Below, in pieces: positions 47,518 to 57,710 of a stretch of 64,000 nt of DNA; positions within the stretch are counted from its first letter, which is position 1, and every line of letters starts with the position of its first letter. The notes under the pieces were generated by a model. That model was given only the letters and a program-made list of their open reading frames with translations, was not told where the DNA came from and made no database searches. This DNA comes from Streptomyces sp. TG1A-8 (GTDB lineage: Bacteria; Actinomycetota; Actinomycetes; Streptomycetales; Streptomycetaceae). The position numbers and the translations under genes are program-made. The DNA lies in the NCBI RefSeq assembly GCF_030499535.1, contig NZ_JASTLB010000001.1:4836001-4900000 (forward strand), read 5' to 3'.

Positions 47518-48039
47518 TCAGATCCCGTCGCCTCTCGCCCGGCGATGCAGGAGCCAGGTACCGCCCGCGGCGGCGACGGCCAGTGCCGCCACACCCGCCG
47601 CGGTCTGCACGGGGTCGGGGCCGAGTGCGCCGCCGACCCCCGTCTTCAGGCTGCCCCGCGGCTGCACCTGTCCGTGCGCCGCGTTCAGCGCGACCATCAG
47701 GTCGCCCTTCAACTGCCGGTCCCCCTCGGCACAGCGGGCGACGATCTCGTACGTCCCCGGCTGCGCGCTCGGCGGCACCCGGAACTGGCCGACCGCCTCG
47801 CCCTTGTGCGTGCTGGGCGCCAGCGCGAAGGTCCCGGCGCCGACCGCGCCCGCGTCCCCGAGCGCCGTGCCCCGCTGCCCGCACCCCGCCGTGTTCACGG
47901 TGACCTGGCTGCCCGGCACCGCGGTGAACGGGTACACCGACAGGCTCCCGGGGTCGCCGCCGTACGCGGGCGCGGCGGCCAGGGCGGCCGTGACCGCGGT
48001 GAACGCGGTTCCGGTCAGCAGGCGGGCGGTGCGGCGCAT
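47518..48039 (-). CDS. Secreted protein with C-terminal membrane anchor, sortase neighbour
   Basis: 173 residues. Signal peptide RRTARLLTGTAFTAVTAALAAAPAYG, a beta-rich domain (VYPFTAVPGSQVTVNTAGC; GTYEIVARCAEG, one Cys pair likely disulfide), then SLKTGVGGALGPDP and a final hydrophobic helix with an RRARGDGI tail. The layout is that of Streptomyces cell-surface proteins next to sortase genes. The segment before the helix resembles a sorting signal loosely but has no LPxTG or LAxTG. It precedes the sortase gene in the transcription direction. Confidence 0.8.
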   Translation of the reverse strand: MRRTARLLTGTAFTAVTAALAAAPAYGGDPGSLSVYPFTAVPGSQVTVNTAGCGQRGTALGDAGAVGAGTFALAPSTHKGEAVGQFRVPPSAQPGTYEIVARCAEGDRQLKGDLMVALNAAHGQVQPRGSLKTGVGGALGPDPVQTAAGVAALAVAAAGGTWLLHRRARGDGI

Positions 48040-48250
48040 GATGCTCCCCGGAGCTTGTCCGACTCGTGCATTCGACTCGTCCAGGGGGCGCGCCCCTGCT
48101 CTACCGAGATAAGTGGCACTTCGGCCCGGCCGCCTCCTGAGGTGGCGTCAGGAACGCGCCGAACGGGTGGTGTCCACGGCCCCCACACGGCCCAGCGGCC
48201 CCGGATTCCGGCAGGTCACGGGCGGGCACCGGGACATGGGAGAGGAAAGT

Positions 48251-48295
48251 ATGAAAAACGCACGAATGGAGCGGCCGATGTCGGTGAACGGGTGA
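48251..48295 (+). CDS. Possible 14-aa micro-peptide with strong ribosome site
   Basis: ATG 48251 to TGA 48293-48295 encodes MKNARMERPMSVNG. It is preceded by AGAGGAAAGT, a better Shine-Dalgarno than most genes here, and followed 8 bases later by a 13-bp-stem hairpin. An in-frame ATG at 48236 would add five residues. It could be a translated leader, a small regulatory RNA with a short frame, or chance. No plus-strand gene follows. Confidence 0.35.
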   Translation: MKNARMERPMSVNG

Positions 48296-48302
48296 CCGCA
48301 GA

Positions 48303-48332
48303 GCGCCCTCCGCCCCGCCGGGCGGAGGGCGC
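48303..48332. terminator. Perfect 13-bp hairpin
   Basis: GCGCCCTCCGCCC and its exact complement around a 4-base loop. Ends the possible micro-gene on the plus strand or, on the minus strand, the nasA transcript 400 bases after its stop. Confidence 0.65.
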
Positions 48333-48729
48333 CCCCGTGCCGGAGGGGAACCCGCGTCGCCGCCCGCAGCGCCGCGTGCGTGCGCGGACGTGCCCGGGCA
48401 CCGGGAAGCCGAGCGCCTCCGGGGTCCGCCGCACCGGCGTGTTGTGCTCGTGGCCGCCGTGGCCGCCGTGCCCGTCGCGCACCGGTTCGGCCGTCGGGCC
48501 GGCCGGAGCGGGGAGGGGGCGTGCGGCGCAGGGGGCCGGGGTTCCCGAAGGGGACGCGCTGGGTGTGCGCCAGGCGCACGCCCCGCAGGTCGCGGGGCCG
48601 GCCCGCCTGCCGTCCCCGGCCGGTGCGCCGCGGGCGGGCGCCGGGGCCGAACCGTCCGGTGCCGTCGGGCGGGCCGCGAACCCGCGCGGGCCCCGGCGGC
48701 ACCCGCCGCGTCCCGGGGACGGCGCCGGG
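48333..48729. other. Gap downstream of nasA
   Basis: 397 bases with no gene I can support. A minus-strand frame (GTG 48482) encodes a His/Gly run, GHGGHGGHEHN, but has no ribosome site and its remainder is Arg-rich shadow-like sequence. Confidence 0.4.
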
Positions 48730-50913
48730 CTACTCCCGGGGTCCCAGCGCCTCCACCCGCACCGCGCACACCTTGAACTCGGGCATCCCCGACACCGGGT
48801 CGAGCGCCGGGTTGGTGAGGGTGTTGGCGCGGCCCTCGCCCGGCCAGTGGAACGGCATGAAGACCGTGTCCGGGCGGATGGTGCCGGTGATCCGGGCGGG
48901 CGCCACCGCCCGGCCCCGCCGGGAGACCACCGCGACCCGGTCGCCCTCGGCCGCCCCGAGCCGGGCCGCGAGCCGCGGGTGCAGCTCCACGAACGGGCCG
49001 GGCGCGGCGGCGTTCAGCTCCGCCACCCGCCGGGTCTGCGCACCCGACTGGTACTGCGCCACCACCCGGCCGGTGGTCAGCAGCAGCGGATACTCCGCGT
49101 CCGGCTCCTCCGCGCCGGCCCGGTGCGTCACGGCGGCGAACCGGGCCCGCCCGTCCTCGGTGGCGAACCGGTCCAGGAAGAGGCGGGGCGTGCCGGGGTG
49201 GACGGTGCCGGCGCCCGCGGGCGGGCCACCGCCCTCGTCCGCCCCGTCCGCCCCGTCCGCCCCGTCCGCCCGGGCCGGTCCGTCCGGCCGGGCGCCGGCG
49301 GGGGCGGGCGCGGGGCACGGCCAGAAGACGCCGTTCCCCTCGCGCAGCCGCCGGTAGCTGATCCCGGAGTAGTCCGCCGGGCCGCCCGCGCTCGCCCGGC
49401 GCAGCTCCTCGAAGACCTCCTCGGGATCGGTCGGGAAACCCTTGTCCACACCGAGGCGCGCCGCCAGCCCGTGCAGCACCTCCAGGTCGCTGCGGACCCC
49501 GGGGGGCGGGTCGACCGCCCGCCGGCGCAGCAGCACCCTGCCCTCCAGGCTGGTCGTCGTGCCCGTCTCCTCCGCCCACTGGGTGACCGGCAGCACCACG
49601 TCCGCCAGTTCCGCCGTCTCCGACAGGACGACGTCGGCCACCGCCAGGAAGTCCAGCGAGCGCAGCCGCTGCTCGACGTGCGCGGCGCGCGGCGCGGAGA
49701 CGACCGGGTTGGAGCCCATCAGCAGCAGCGCCCGGACGTCCCCGCCGAGGGCGTCCAGCAGCTCGTAGGCGCTGCGCCCGGGACCGGGCAGGCTGTCCGG
49801 GTCCACCCCCCACACCTCGGCCACGTGCCGTCGCGCCGCCGGGTCGTCCAGCTTGCGGTAGCCGGGCAACTGGTCGGCCTTCTGGCCGTGTTCGCGCCCG
49901 CCCTGCCCGTTGCCCTGCCCGGTCAGGCAGCCGTACCCGGACAGCGGGCGGCCCGCGCGGCCCGTCGCCAGGCACAGGTTGATCCACGCGCCCACCGTGT
50001 CGGTGCCCTTGGCCTGCTGCTCCGGTCCGCGCGCGGTGAGCACCATCGCGGCCTCGGGCTCGCAGAACATCCGTACCGCTTCCCGCAGCAGGGGGACGGG
50101 CACGCCGGTGATCCGCTCCACGTACTCCGGCCAGTGCGCCATCGCGGCGGCCCGCGCCTCCTCCCAGCCGGTGGTCCGCTCGCGGATGTACTCCTCGTCG
50201 GTGCGGCCCTCGGCCACCACCAGGTGCAGCAGCCCCAGGGCGAGGGCGAGATCGGTGCCGGGCCGGGGTGCCAGGTGCAGGTCGGCCTGCTCGGCGGTCC
50301 TCGTGCGGCGCGGGTCGACCACGACCAGCGTGCCGCCGTTGTCCCGCAGTTCGCCGAAGAACCGCAGCGAGGGGGGCATGGTCTCGGCGAGGTTGGAGCC
50401 GACGAGGATCACGCACCCCGTCCTCGGGACGTCCTCCAGCGGGAACGGCAGCCCCCGGTCCAGGCCGAACGCCCTCGTGCCGCCGGCCGCCGCCGACGAC
50501 ATGCAGAAGCGGCCGTTGTAGTCGATCTGCGAGGTGCCGAGCACCACCCGCGCGAACTTGCCGAGCGCGTACGCCTTCTCGTTCGTCAGCCCGCCCCCGC
50601 CGAACACCCCCAGCGCGTCGGCGCCGCGCTCGGCGCGGACCGACGACAGCGCCCCGGCGATCCGGTCCAGCGCCTCGTCCCAGCTCGCGGGTTCCAGCGT
50701 GCCGCCGGGGGAGCGGACCAGCGGTGAGGTGAGCCGCACCGCCGGGGACAGCACCTCGGCGGCCGTGCGGCCCTTGCCGCACAGCGCGCCCCGGTTCACC
50801 GGGAAGCCGGTCCGTCCGCTCACCTCGACGCCTCCCCGCGGCAGGGGCGTGACGTCCATCCCGCACTGCAGGGCGCAGTACGGGCAGTGCGTGGGTGTCG
50901 GGGCGGTTTCCAT
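48730..50913 (-). CDS. nasA: Molybdopterin oxidoreductase, assimilatory nitrate reductase-like
   Basis: 727-residue catalytic subunit reducing nitrate to nitrite, cytoplasmic (no Tat signal). Cys10, Cys13, Cys17 (HCPYCALQCGM) and Cys45 (ALCGKGR) bind one [4Fe-4S] cluster; then the molybdopterin domains with GSNLAETMP, KGTDTVGAWINLCLATG and MGSNPVVSAPRA, and the C-terminal molydopterin-dinucleotide barrel (YPLLLTTGRVVAQYQSGAQTRR). An Ala-Asp-Gly low-complexity insert (ADGADGADGAD) from a 9-bp repeat splits the protein near residue 550. Unlike many NasA it has no C-terminal BFD domain, so electrons must come from a separate reductase. Belongs with nirBD to nitrate assimilation. A periplasmic or formate-dehydrogenase role is unlikely. 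Confidence 0.88.
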   Translation of the reverse strand: METAPTPTHCPYCALQCGMDVTPLPRGGVEVSGRTGFPVNRGALCGKGRTAAEVLSPAVRLTSPLVRSPGGTLEPASWDEALDRIAGALSSVRAERGADALGVFGGGGLTNEKAYALGKFARVVLGTSQIDYNGRFCMSSAAAGGTRAFGLDRGLPFPLEDVPRTGCVILVGSNLAETMPPSLRFFGELRDNGGTLVVVDPRRTRTAEQADLHLAPRPGTDLALALGLLHLVVAEGRTDEEYIRERTTGWEEARAAAMAHWPEYVERITGVPVPLLREAVRMFCEPEAAMVLTARGPEQQAKGTDTVGAWINLCLATGRAGRPLSGYGCLTGQGNGQGGREHGQKADQLPGYRKLDDPAARRHVAEVWGVDPDSLPGPGRSAYELLDALGGDVRALLLMGSNPVVSAPRAAHVEQRLRSLDFLAVADVVLSETAELADVVLPVTQWAEETGTTTSLEGRVLLRRRAVDPPPGVRSDLEVLHGLAARLGVDKGFPTDPEEVFEELRRASAGGPADYSGISYRRLREGNGVFWPCPAPAPAGARPDGPARADGADGADGADEGGGPPAGAGTVHPGTPRLFLDRFATEDGRARFAAVTHRAGAEEPDAEYPLLLTTGRVVAQYQSGAQTRRVAELNAAAPGPFVELHPRLAARLGAAEGDRVAVVSRRGRAVAPARITGTIRPDTVFMPFHWPGEGRANTLTNPALDPVSGMPEFKVCAVRVEALGPRE

Positions 50914-51016
50914 GCGGCCCAGCGTGCGCCGGCCGTGTTACGGCCCGTGCCCGCTCCCGGTTACGCGGTCGGGAAGCCCGCCTCCCCGCGCCGCCCCCGC
51001 CACCGTGAGGTCGCGT

Positions 51017-51694
51017 TCACCGCCCCGCGGCGAGCGCCCGCGCCACCCCCGGCTCCTTCGGGCCGAGGAAGCGCGGATCCGGCCGCAGCACCGCGTCCAG
51101 CACCGCCTTGCCCGCCGCGAACACCTCCCGGGCGCCGCCGTAGTACCAGGTCAGGTCGTGTGCGGCGGGAACCCCCACGCCGTACGGGTCCACCCCCGCC
51201 GCCTCGCACAGCGCCACCGCCCGCCGGATGTGGAAGCCCTGGCTGATCAGCACCGCCCGGTCCACCCCGAAGATCCGCCTGGCCCGCGCGCAGGAGTCCC
51301 AGGTGTCGAAGCCGGCGTAGTCGACGACGATCCGCGCGTCCGGCACGCCCTGCTTCCTCAGGTACGCGCGCATGGCGTCCGGCTCGTCGTAGTCCTCGCG
51401 GCTGTTGTCCCCGGTGACCAGCACGACCCTGATCCGGCCCGCCCGGTACAGCCGCGCCGCCGCGTCCAGCCGGTGCGCGAGGTACGGCGACGGCTCCCCG
51501 TCCCACAGGCCGGCCCCGAAGACGACGGCCACCTCGGTGCGCGGCACGTCGGCCGGCGTCCGCAGCCGGTCCGCCGTCGACACGAACAGCCAGGTGGCCG
51601 GCAGCAGCGCCAGCACGCAGCCGGCCATCACCCCCTGCACCAGCCGCCGCCACCCCCGGCGGGTCCGCGGCAGCCCCGGTCGACGGATCCCCAT
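51017..51694 (-). CDS. SanA/YdcF-like DUF218 membrane protein
   Basis: 225 residues: one N-terminal membrane helix (VQGVMAGCVLALLPATWLFV) and an extracytoplasmic DUF218 domain with VAVVFGAGLWDGEPSPYLAHRLDAA, VVLVTGDNSREDYDEP and ISQGFHIRRAVALCEAAGV. SanA of enteric bacteria affects envelope permeability to vancomycin at high temperature; the biochemical role is unknown. ATG 51694 follows GAGGGGGG. Confidence 0.88.
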   Translation of the reverse strand: MGIRRPGLPRTRRGWRRLVQGVMAGCVLALLPATWLFVSTADRLRTPADVPRTEVAVVFGAGLWDGEPSPYLAHRLDAAARLYRAGRIRVVLVTGDNSREDYDEPDAMRAYLRKQGVPDARIVVDYAGFDTWDSCARARRIFGVDRAVLISQGFHIRRAVALCEAAGVDPYGVGVPAAHDLTWYYGGAREVFAAGKAVLDAVLRPDPRFLGPKEPGVARALAAGR

Positions 51695-51847
51695 ACGCCC
51701 CCCTCGCTCGCTTCCGGCCGGGTGAAGGACGCGCGGGACGGCGCCCCGGTTCACCTCACACCGGACACCGGCACGGGGTGAAGGCGCCGTAAAGACCCGT
51801 GACGGCCCGGCAACGGCGGCGCAACGCGGCGCCGTCAGGATCCTGCC

Positions 51848-52666
51848 ATGACGGCGCCGAACCCCTTGCCCGACGAGCCCCGCGTCCACCCCGGCGGCAC
51901 GGCACCCCTCGCGGACGGCGGCAGCGGCCGGCCCGGGGCCGGACCGCCCGCCCTCGTCCTGGTCGCCCACGGCAGCCGCGACCCGCGCGCGCTGGACACC
52001 GTACGGGCGCTGCGGGACCGCGTCCGCGCACTGCGCCCGGCACTCCCCGTCCGCCTGGGCCACATCGAACTGAACGAGCCGCTGCTCCCCGACACCCTCG
52101 CCTCCCTCGGCGACCACCCGGCCGTCCTGGTGCCGCTGCTGTTCGGGCGCGGCCACCATGTCAAGCGGGACATCCCCGAGATGGCCGCCGCCGCGTCCGC
52201 CCGCACCCGCGTGGCCGCCCCGCTCGGCCCGCACCCGCTGCTCGCGGAGGCCCTGTGCGCCCGCCTCACCGAGTCCGGCTGGCGCACCGCCATGGACGAC
52301 ACGACCCGCCGCGCCAGCGCGGTCGTCCTCGCCGCGGCCGGCTCCCGGGACCCCGACTCGGCCGCGGACACCCGCCGCACGGCCCGTCTCCTGGCCGGCC
52401 GCCTGGGCGTCCCGGTCGTCCCCGCCTACGCCTCGGCGGCCGCCCCGACGGTCCGGGCGGCACTGCGGGAACTGGCCGCCCGCGGCCGGCACAGGGTGGC
52501 GGTGGCCTCCTGCTTCACGGCACCGGGACGCTTCGCGGCCCAGTGCGCGCAGCAGGCGCCCTGGATCGCCTCGGCTCCCCTGGGCGCCCATCCGGCGATG
52601 GTCCGCCTGGTCCTGCACCGCTACGACCGGACGCGGGCGGCGGCACCGCGACCGGCGCCGGCCTAG
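51848..52666 (+). CDS. Sirohydrochlorin chelatase, CbiX type
   Basis: 272 residues with two CbiX-like halves: ALVLVAHGSRDPRAL with the catalytic His and LVPLLFGRGHHVKRDIPEMA in the first, VVLAAAGSRDPDSAADTRRTA and VASCFTAPGRFAAQCAQQA in the second, where the His is replaced by Ala. It inserts iron (or cobalt) in sirohydrochlorin, which would supply siroheme to NirB. The N-terminal 30 residues are Pro/Gly-rich and disordered. Confidence 0.9.
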   Translation: MTAPNPLPDEPRVHPGGTAPLADGGSGRPGAGPPALVLVAHGSRDPRALDTVRALRDRVRALRPALPVRLGHIELNEPLLPDTLASLGDHPAVLVPLLFGRGHHVKRDIPEMAAAASARTRVAAPLGPHPLLAEALCARLTESGWRTAMDDTTRRASAVVLAAAGSRDPDSAADTRRTARLLAGRLGVPVVPAYASAAAPTVRAALRELAARGRHRVAVASCFTAPGRFAAQCAQQAPWIASAPLGAHPAMVRLVLHRYDRTRAAAPRPAPA

Positions 52667-52837
52667 GACCTCCCGTCCGGATCCCGCCGGGCCCGCGGGG
52701 TCCGGCCCGGTCCGAACGGAAGACCCGAACGGAAGACCCGGGCGGCGGGGCAGGGCGGCGGGACCGGGCGGCGGCCGCACGGCCGGGGCCGCCCCCGGCG
52801 CCACCCCGCTGTCACAGCCGCCCCGTACTGTCGACCC

Positions 52838-54112
52838 ATGGAAGGCACCGCACCCCACGCGCCCTACGACCCGGCGTCGGTCGACCGCTGGGCACCCGAA
52901 CCCGACAAGCGCCCGGGCCGCACCGCCTTCCAGCGCGACCGCGCCCGCGTCCTGCACTCCGCGGCCCTGCGGCGCCTGGCCGGCAAGACCCAGGTGGTGA
53001 CCCCGGGGACGCGCAGCCTGGCCTGGGACGCCAGCCCCCGCACCCGCCTCACCCACTCCCTGGAGTGCGCCCAGGTCGGCCGGGAGCTGGGCGCGGCCCT
53101 CGGCTGCGACCCCGACCTGGTCGAAGCGGCCTGCCTCTCCCACGACCTCGGCCACCCGCCCTTCGGGCACAACGGCGAACAGGCCCTGAACGAGTTCGCC
53201 GACGACTGCGGCGGCTTCGAGGGCAACGCCCAGTCCCTGCGCCTCCTCACCCGCCTCGAACCCAAGCGCTTCACGCCCGGGGGCTCCGTGGGCCTCAACC
53301 TCACCCGCGCCGCCCTCGACGCCGCCACGAAGTACCCCTGGCCGCGCGGCGCCCACCCCGCCGACCCGGCGTCCTCGAAGTTCGGCGTGTACGACGACGA
53401 CCGCCCGGTGTTCGACTGGGTCCGCGAGGGCGCCCCCGGCACCCGCACCTGCTTCGAGGCCCAGGTCATGGACTGGGCGGACGACGTCGCCTACTCGGTG
53501 CACGACGTCGAGGACGCCCTGCACGCCGGCCACGTCGACCCCGGCTGCCTGCACGCCGAGCCCGAGCGGCGGGCGGTGTTCGAGGCGGCCGCCGGCCGGT
53601 ACGTCCCGGCGGGGACCGACCCGGCCGAACTCGCCGCCGCCCTCGACCGGCTCCAGGCCCAGGAGTGGTGGCCGCACCGCTACGACGGCACCGCGGCCGC
53701 CCAGGCCCGTCTGAAGGACGCCACCAGCCAGCTCATCGGCCGCTTCTGCCTGGCCGCCGAGGCCGCCACCCGGGCCGCCCACGGCGGTGGCCGGCTCACC
53801 CGCTACGCCGCCGAACTCGTCGTACCCCGCGAGGTCCGCATGGAGTGCGCGGTGCTCAAGGCGGTCGCCCACCGGTACGTGATGCAGCGGGCCGAGCAGG
53901 AACTGCTGCGCGCCGAGCAGCGGGTGGTCGTGGCCGGACTGGCGCGGGCGCTCACCGACCGCGCCCCGGACGGCCTCGACCCGCAGTTCCGGGCACTGTT
54001 CGACGAGGCGCCCGACGACCACACGCGCAAGCGGGTGATCGTCGACCAGATCGCCTGCCTCACCGACGCCTCCGCGCGCTCGCTGCACGCGAGACTGACG
54101 GGACACATGTGA
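52838..54112 (+). CDS. dgt: Deoxyguanosinetriphosphate triphosphohydrolase-like protein
   Basis: 424-residue HD-domain dNTPase that splits dNTP into nucleoside and triphosphate. Key parts: [41 protein letters not shown] (first His) and [18 protein letters not shown] (HD pair and following His), then [16 protein letters not shown]. Full family length. It lies upstream of the flavoprotein and dnaG, the usual Streptomyces order. Confidence 0.94.
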   Translation: MEGTAPHAPYDPASVDRWAPEPDKRPGRTAFQRDRARVLHSAALRRLAGKTQVVTPGTRSLAWDASPRTRLTHSLECAQVGRELGAALGCDPDLVEAACLSHDLGHPPFGHNGEQALNEFADDCGGFEGNAQSLRLLTRLEPKRFTPGGSVGLNLTRAALDAATKYPWPRGAHPADPASSKFGVYDDDRPVFDWVREGAPGTRTCFEAQVMDWADDVAYSVHDVEDALHAGHVDPGCLHAEPERRAVFEAAAGRYVPAGTDPAELAAALDRLQAQEWWPHRYDGTAAAQARLKDATSQLIGRFCLAAEAATRAAHGGGRLTRYAAELVVPREVRMECAVLKAVAHRYVMQRAEQELLRAEQRVVVAGLARALTDRAPDGLDPQFRALFDEAPDDHTRKRVIVDQIACLTDASARSLHARLTGHM

Positions 54113-54215
54113 ACGGAATGTGACCCAAGTGGCCTGATCGGGTCACTCCCCCTTCCCGCGGCACGCCGCGTGCGGGACGCTCGCATGTGGCGGCAACCTG
54201 ACGAGGAGGCATCAA

Positions 54216-55481
54216 GTGGTCGACGCGGATCAGACATTCGTCATCGTCGGAGGCGGTCTCGCCGGTGCGAAGGCGGCCGAGGCGCTCCGGGCGGAGGGCT
54301 TCACCGGCCGGGTGATACTGATCTGCGACGAACGGGACCACCCCTACGAGCGCCCGCCGCTGTCCAAGGGCTACCTGCTCGGCAAGGAGGGACGCGACAG
54401 CGTCTTCGTGCACGAGCCGGCCTGGTACGCCCGCAACGACGTCGAACTGCACCTCGGCCAGACCGTCGACGCGATCGACCGGACCGCGAGGACCGTCCGC
54501 TTCGGCGACGACGGCACCCTCGTCCACTACGACAAGCTCCTGCTCGCCACCGGTGCCGAGCCGCGCCGCCTCGATGTCCCCGGCACCGGCCTGGCGGGCG
54601 TCCACCACCTGCGCCGCCTCGCCCACGCCGAGCGCCTCAAGGGCGTCCTCGCCGCCCTCGGCCGCGACAACGGGCACATCGTGATCGCCGGCGCGGGCTG
54701 GATCGGCCTGGAGGTCGCGGCGGCGGCCCGCGAGTACGGCGCCGAGGTCACCGTGATCGAGCCCGAGCCGGCCCCGCTGCACGGCGCCCTCGGCCCCGAG
54801 CTGGGCAACGTCTTCGCCGAACTGCACCGCGCGCACGGGGTCCGCTTCCACTTCGGGGTCCGGCTCACCGAGATCATCGGCCAGGACGGCGTGGTCCTCG
54901 CGGCCCGCACCGACGACGGCGAGGAGCACCCCGCGCACGACGTGCTGGCGGCCATCGGCGCGGTCCCGCGCACGGGCCTGGCCGAGGCGGCCGGGCTGGA
55001 GCTGGCCGACCGCGCGCACGGGGGCGGCATCGCGGTGGACGCCCGGCTGCGGACCTCCGACCCGGACATCCACGCGGCCGGTGACGTGGTGTCCTTCCCG
55101 CACGCCCTGGCCGGCACCCGGCTGCGGGTGGAGCACTGGGCGAACGCCCTGAACAGCGGCCCGGCGGCGGCCCGCGCGATGCTCGGCAGGGACGTCACCT
55201 ACGACCGCGTGCCCTACTTCTTCACCGACCAGTACGACCTGGGCATGGAGTACAGCGGATGGGCGCCGCCGGGGTCGTACGACGAGGTGGTGATCCGCGG
55301 GGACGCCGGGAAGCGGGAGTTCATCGCCTTCTGGGTGAAGGAGGGACGCGTGCTGGCCGGGATGAACGTGAACGTGTGGGACGTCACAGAGCCGATCCAG
55401 CGGCTCATCCGGTCCCGGGCCCACGTCGACACCGAGGCGCTCGCGGACCCGCGCGTACCGCTCGGCAGCCTCGTCCCCTGA
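54216..55481 (+). CDS. Ferredoxin reductase-like FAD/NAD(P) oxidoreductase
   Basis: 421 residues: FAD fold FVIVGGGLAGAKAAEALR, ERPPLSKGYLLGKEG, NAD(P) fold HIVIAGAGWIGLEVAAAARE, and the FAD-closing DPDIHAAGDVVSF, followed by the reductase C-terminal domain (DQYDLGMEYSGWAPPG). These are the marks of putidaredoxin-/rubredoxin-type reductases that feed ferredoxins and P450s. GTG 54216 has GAGGAGG. No ferredoxin gene is adjacent. Confidence 0.9.
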   Translation: MVDADQTFVIVGGGLAGAKAAEALRAEGFTGRVILICDERDHPYERPPLSKGYLLGKEGRDSVFVHEPAWYARNDVELHLGQTVDAIDRTARTVRFGDDGTLVHYDKLLLATGAEPRRLDVPGTGLAGVHHLRRLAHAERLKGVLAALGRDNGHIVIAGAGWIGLEVAAAAREYGAEVTVIEPEPAPLHGALGPELGNVFAELHRAHGVRFHFGVRLTEIIGQDGVVLAARTDDGEEHPAHDVLAAIGAVPRTGLAEAAGLELADRAHGGGIAVDARLRTSDPDIHAAGDVVSFPHALAGTRLRVEHWANALNSGPAAARAMLGRDVTYDRVPYFFTDQYDLGMEYSGWAPPGSYDEVVIRGDAGKREFIAFWVKEGRVLAGMNVNVWDVTEPIQRLIRSRAHVDTEALADPRVPLGSLVP

Positions 55482-55527
55482 CGGCGGCGGGCACCGCCGC
55501 CGTTCCCCGCCCCCGTAGAATCCACGC

Positions 55528-57447
55528 GTGGCAGGACGGATCAACGACGACGACGTGAAGGCGGTACGGGACGCGGTCCCGATCGACGCCGTGGTCTCCG
55601 AGTACCTCCAGCTGCGCAACGCCGGTGGCGGCAACCTCAAGGGACTGTGCCCCTTCCACGACGAGAAGTCGCCGTCCTTCCAGGTCAGCCCCGGCAAGGG
55701 ACTCTTCCACTGCTTCGGCTGCCAGGAGGGCGGCGACACCATCACGTTCGTGATGAAGATCGACCACCTCACCTTCTCCGAGGCGGTCGAGCGCCTCGCC
55801 GCCCAGGCCGGCATCACCCTGCGCTACGAGGAGGGCGGCTACAACCCCGCCCACCAGCGCGGCGAACGCATCCGCCTGGTCGAGGCGCACAAGATCGCCG
55901 CCGAGTGGTACGCCGAACAGCTCGCCACCGGCCCCGAGGCCGAGGCCGGCCGGGTCTTCCTCGCCGAACGCGGCTTCGACCAGGCCGCCGCCCTCCACTT
56001 CGGCGTCGGCTACAGCCCCCAGGGCTGGGACCACCTCACCCGCTACCTGCGCGGCAGGGGCTTCACCGACAAGGAGCTGGTCCTCTCTGGCCTGTCCCAG
56101 GAGGGCCGCCGCGGCCCCATCGACCGGTTCAGGGGCCGGCTGATGTGGCCCATCCGGGACATCGGCGGCGAGGTCGTCGGCTTCGGCGCCCGCAAGCTGT
56201 ACGAGGCGGACAACGGCCCCAAGTACCTGAACACGCCCGATACGGCGATCTACAAGAAGTCCCACGTCCTCTACGGCATCGACCTCGCCAAGCAGCACAT
56301 CGCCAAGACCAGCCGGGCCGTCGTCGTCGAGGGCTACACCGACGTGATGGCCTGTCACCTGGCCGGCGTGACCACGGCCATCGCCACCTGCGGCACCGCC
56401 TTCGGCGGCGACCACATCAAGATCCTGCGCCGGCTCCTCATGGACAACGGCTCGGCCCGCGTGATCTTCACCTTCGACGGCGACGCGGCCGGCCAGAAGG
56501 CGGCCCTGCGCGCCTTCGAGGACGACCAGAAGTTCGCCGCGGAGACCTACATCGCCATCGCGCCCGACGGCATGGACCCGTGCGACCTCAGGCTCGCCAA
56601 GGGCGACGAGGCGGTGGCCGACCTGGTCGAACCCCGCACCCCCCTGTTCGAGTTCGCGCTGCGGCAGGTCGTCGGCCGCTACGACCTCGACACCCCCGCC
56701 GGCCGCGCCGCCGCCCTGGACGAGGCCGCCCCCATCGTCGCCCGCATCAAGAACAGCGGTGCCCAGCACGAGGTCGCCGTCGAGCTGGCCGGCATGCTCG
56801 GCATCCTCGACACCCAGTTCGTGGTCAAGCGGGTGGCGCAGCTGGCCCGCTGGGCCCGCGAGCGCGGCGGCAGCGGCGGCAGGGGCGGCCCGCAGCAGCG
56901 GCCCCCCGGGCCCCGGCAGCAGTGGGACGCCGGTCCCCGCCCGGCCGGCCCCTCCGGCCCCGCCCTCACCCTGCGCAACCCCGTCTACGCCGCCGAACGC
57001 GAGCTGCTCAAACTCGCCCTGCAACGGCCCGAACTGGTCTCCCCGGCCTTCGACGCCTACGGCGTGGACGAGTTCACCGCCCCGCCCTACGCCGCCGTGC
57101 GCCGGACCATCGCGGAGGCGGGCGGTGCCGAGTACGGCGTCCCCGACCCGCAGGAGTACCTGGTCCGGGTCCGCGAGGCAGCCCCCGACGACGCCGTCCG
57201 CGCCATGGTCACCGAGCTGGCCGTCGAGCCGATCCTGCGCCGCACCGTGGACGAGACCTACGCCGGCACGGTCCTGGTGCAGATCCGCCGCCGCGCCGTG
57301 GAGCGCCGCATCCACGACATCCAGTCCCAGCTGACCCGCCTGTCCACCGGCGGCGACCCGGCCCAGCTGGCCGCCGTGCAGAACGAGATGTGGGTCCTCC
57401 AGCAGTACGACCAGGCACTGCGCGAACGCGGGGCCACCGCCCTCTAG
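55528..57447 (+). CDS. dnaG: DNA primase
   Basis: 639-residue primase making RNA primers at the fork. CHC2 zinc finger [12 protein letters not shown] ... [12 protein letters not shown] at about 37-66, RNA-polymerase domain with Toprim ([13 protein letters not shown] near 264; [13 protein letters not shown] near 313), and a C-terminal DnaB-binding helical domain (from about 490) after a Gly/Gln/Pro-rich linker. GTG 55528. It starts 46 bases after the flavoprotein stop. In Streptomyces dnaG stands before hrdA, as here. Confidence 0.96.
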   Translation: MAGRINDDDVKAVRDAVPIDAVVSEYLQLRNAGGGNLKGLCPFHDEKSPSFQVSPGKGLFHCFGCQEGGDTITFVMKIDHLTFSEAVERLAAQAGITLRYEEGGYNPAHQRGERIRLVEAHKIAAEWYAEQLATGPEAEAGRVFLAERGFDQAAALHFGVGYSPQGWDHLTRYLRGRGFTDKELVLSGLSQEGRRGPIDRFRGRLMWPIRDIGGEVVGFGARKLYEADNGPKYLNTPDTAIYKKSHVLYGIDLAKQHIAKTSRAVVVEGYTDVMACHLAGVTTAIATCGTAFGGDHIKILRRLLMDNGSARVIFTFDGDAAGQKAALRAFEDDQKFAAETYIAIAPDGMDPCDLRLAKGDEAVADLVEPRTPLFEFALRQVVGRYDLDTPAGRAAALDEAAPIVARIKNSGAQHEVAVELAGMLGILDTQFVVKRVAQLARWARERGGSGGRGGPQQRPPGPRQQWDAGPRPAGPSGPALTLRNPVYAAERELLKLALQRPELVSPAFDAYGVDEFTAPPYAAVRRTIAEAGGAEYGVPDPQEYLVRVREAAPDDAVRAMVTELAVEPILRRTVDETYAGTVLVQIRRRAVERRIHDIQSQLTRLSTGGDPAQLAAVQNEMWVLQQYDQALRERGATAL

Positions 57448-57459
57448 GCCCTGTCGTCC

Positions 57460-57500
57460 GCCTCCCGCCGTCCCCCCGGAGGGCGGGTCGGGCGGGAGGC
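57460..57500 (+). terminator. Hairpin after dnaG
   Basis: 10-bp perfect stem GCCTCCCGCC / GGCGGGAGGC around a C- and G-rich inner part that can pair further. It lies 13 bases after the dnaG stop. Confidence 0.6.
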
Positions 57501-57710
57501 CGGCGGCGGAGCCCGGACGCCGTCCCCCGGGACCACCGCGCCGTCACGGTCCGGATGCAAAAAGTCACCGCACGCCCCTCGTGGCAGGGACATGTCGTAC
57601 TCCACACTGGAGGGCGGTGCCGAGTCCTCGGAGCGCAGGCCGCCGACTCCCCGCTCCGAAGTACCGCTGCGGCCCGTGCCGAGCAGCGATCACCCTGGAG
57701 GTCGCCCCCC

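Noticed and set aside
48216..48482. His/Gly-rich minus-strand frame GHGGHGGHEHN
   Set aside because: No ribosome site; sequence after the first 30 residues is Arg-rich and non-protein-like; overlaps the terminator and micro-gene.
51017..54106. 1029-codon minus-strand frame
   Set aside because: Only 51017-51694 is SanA-like; the rest is antisense to the chelatase and dgt genes.
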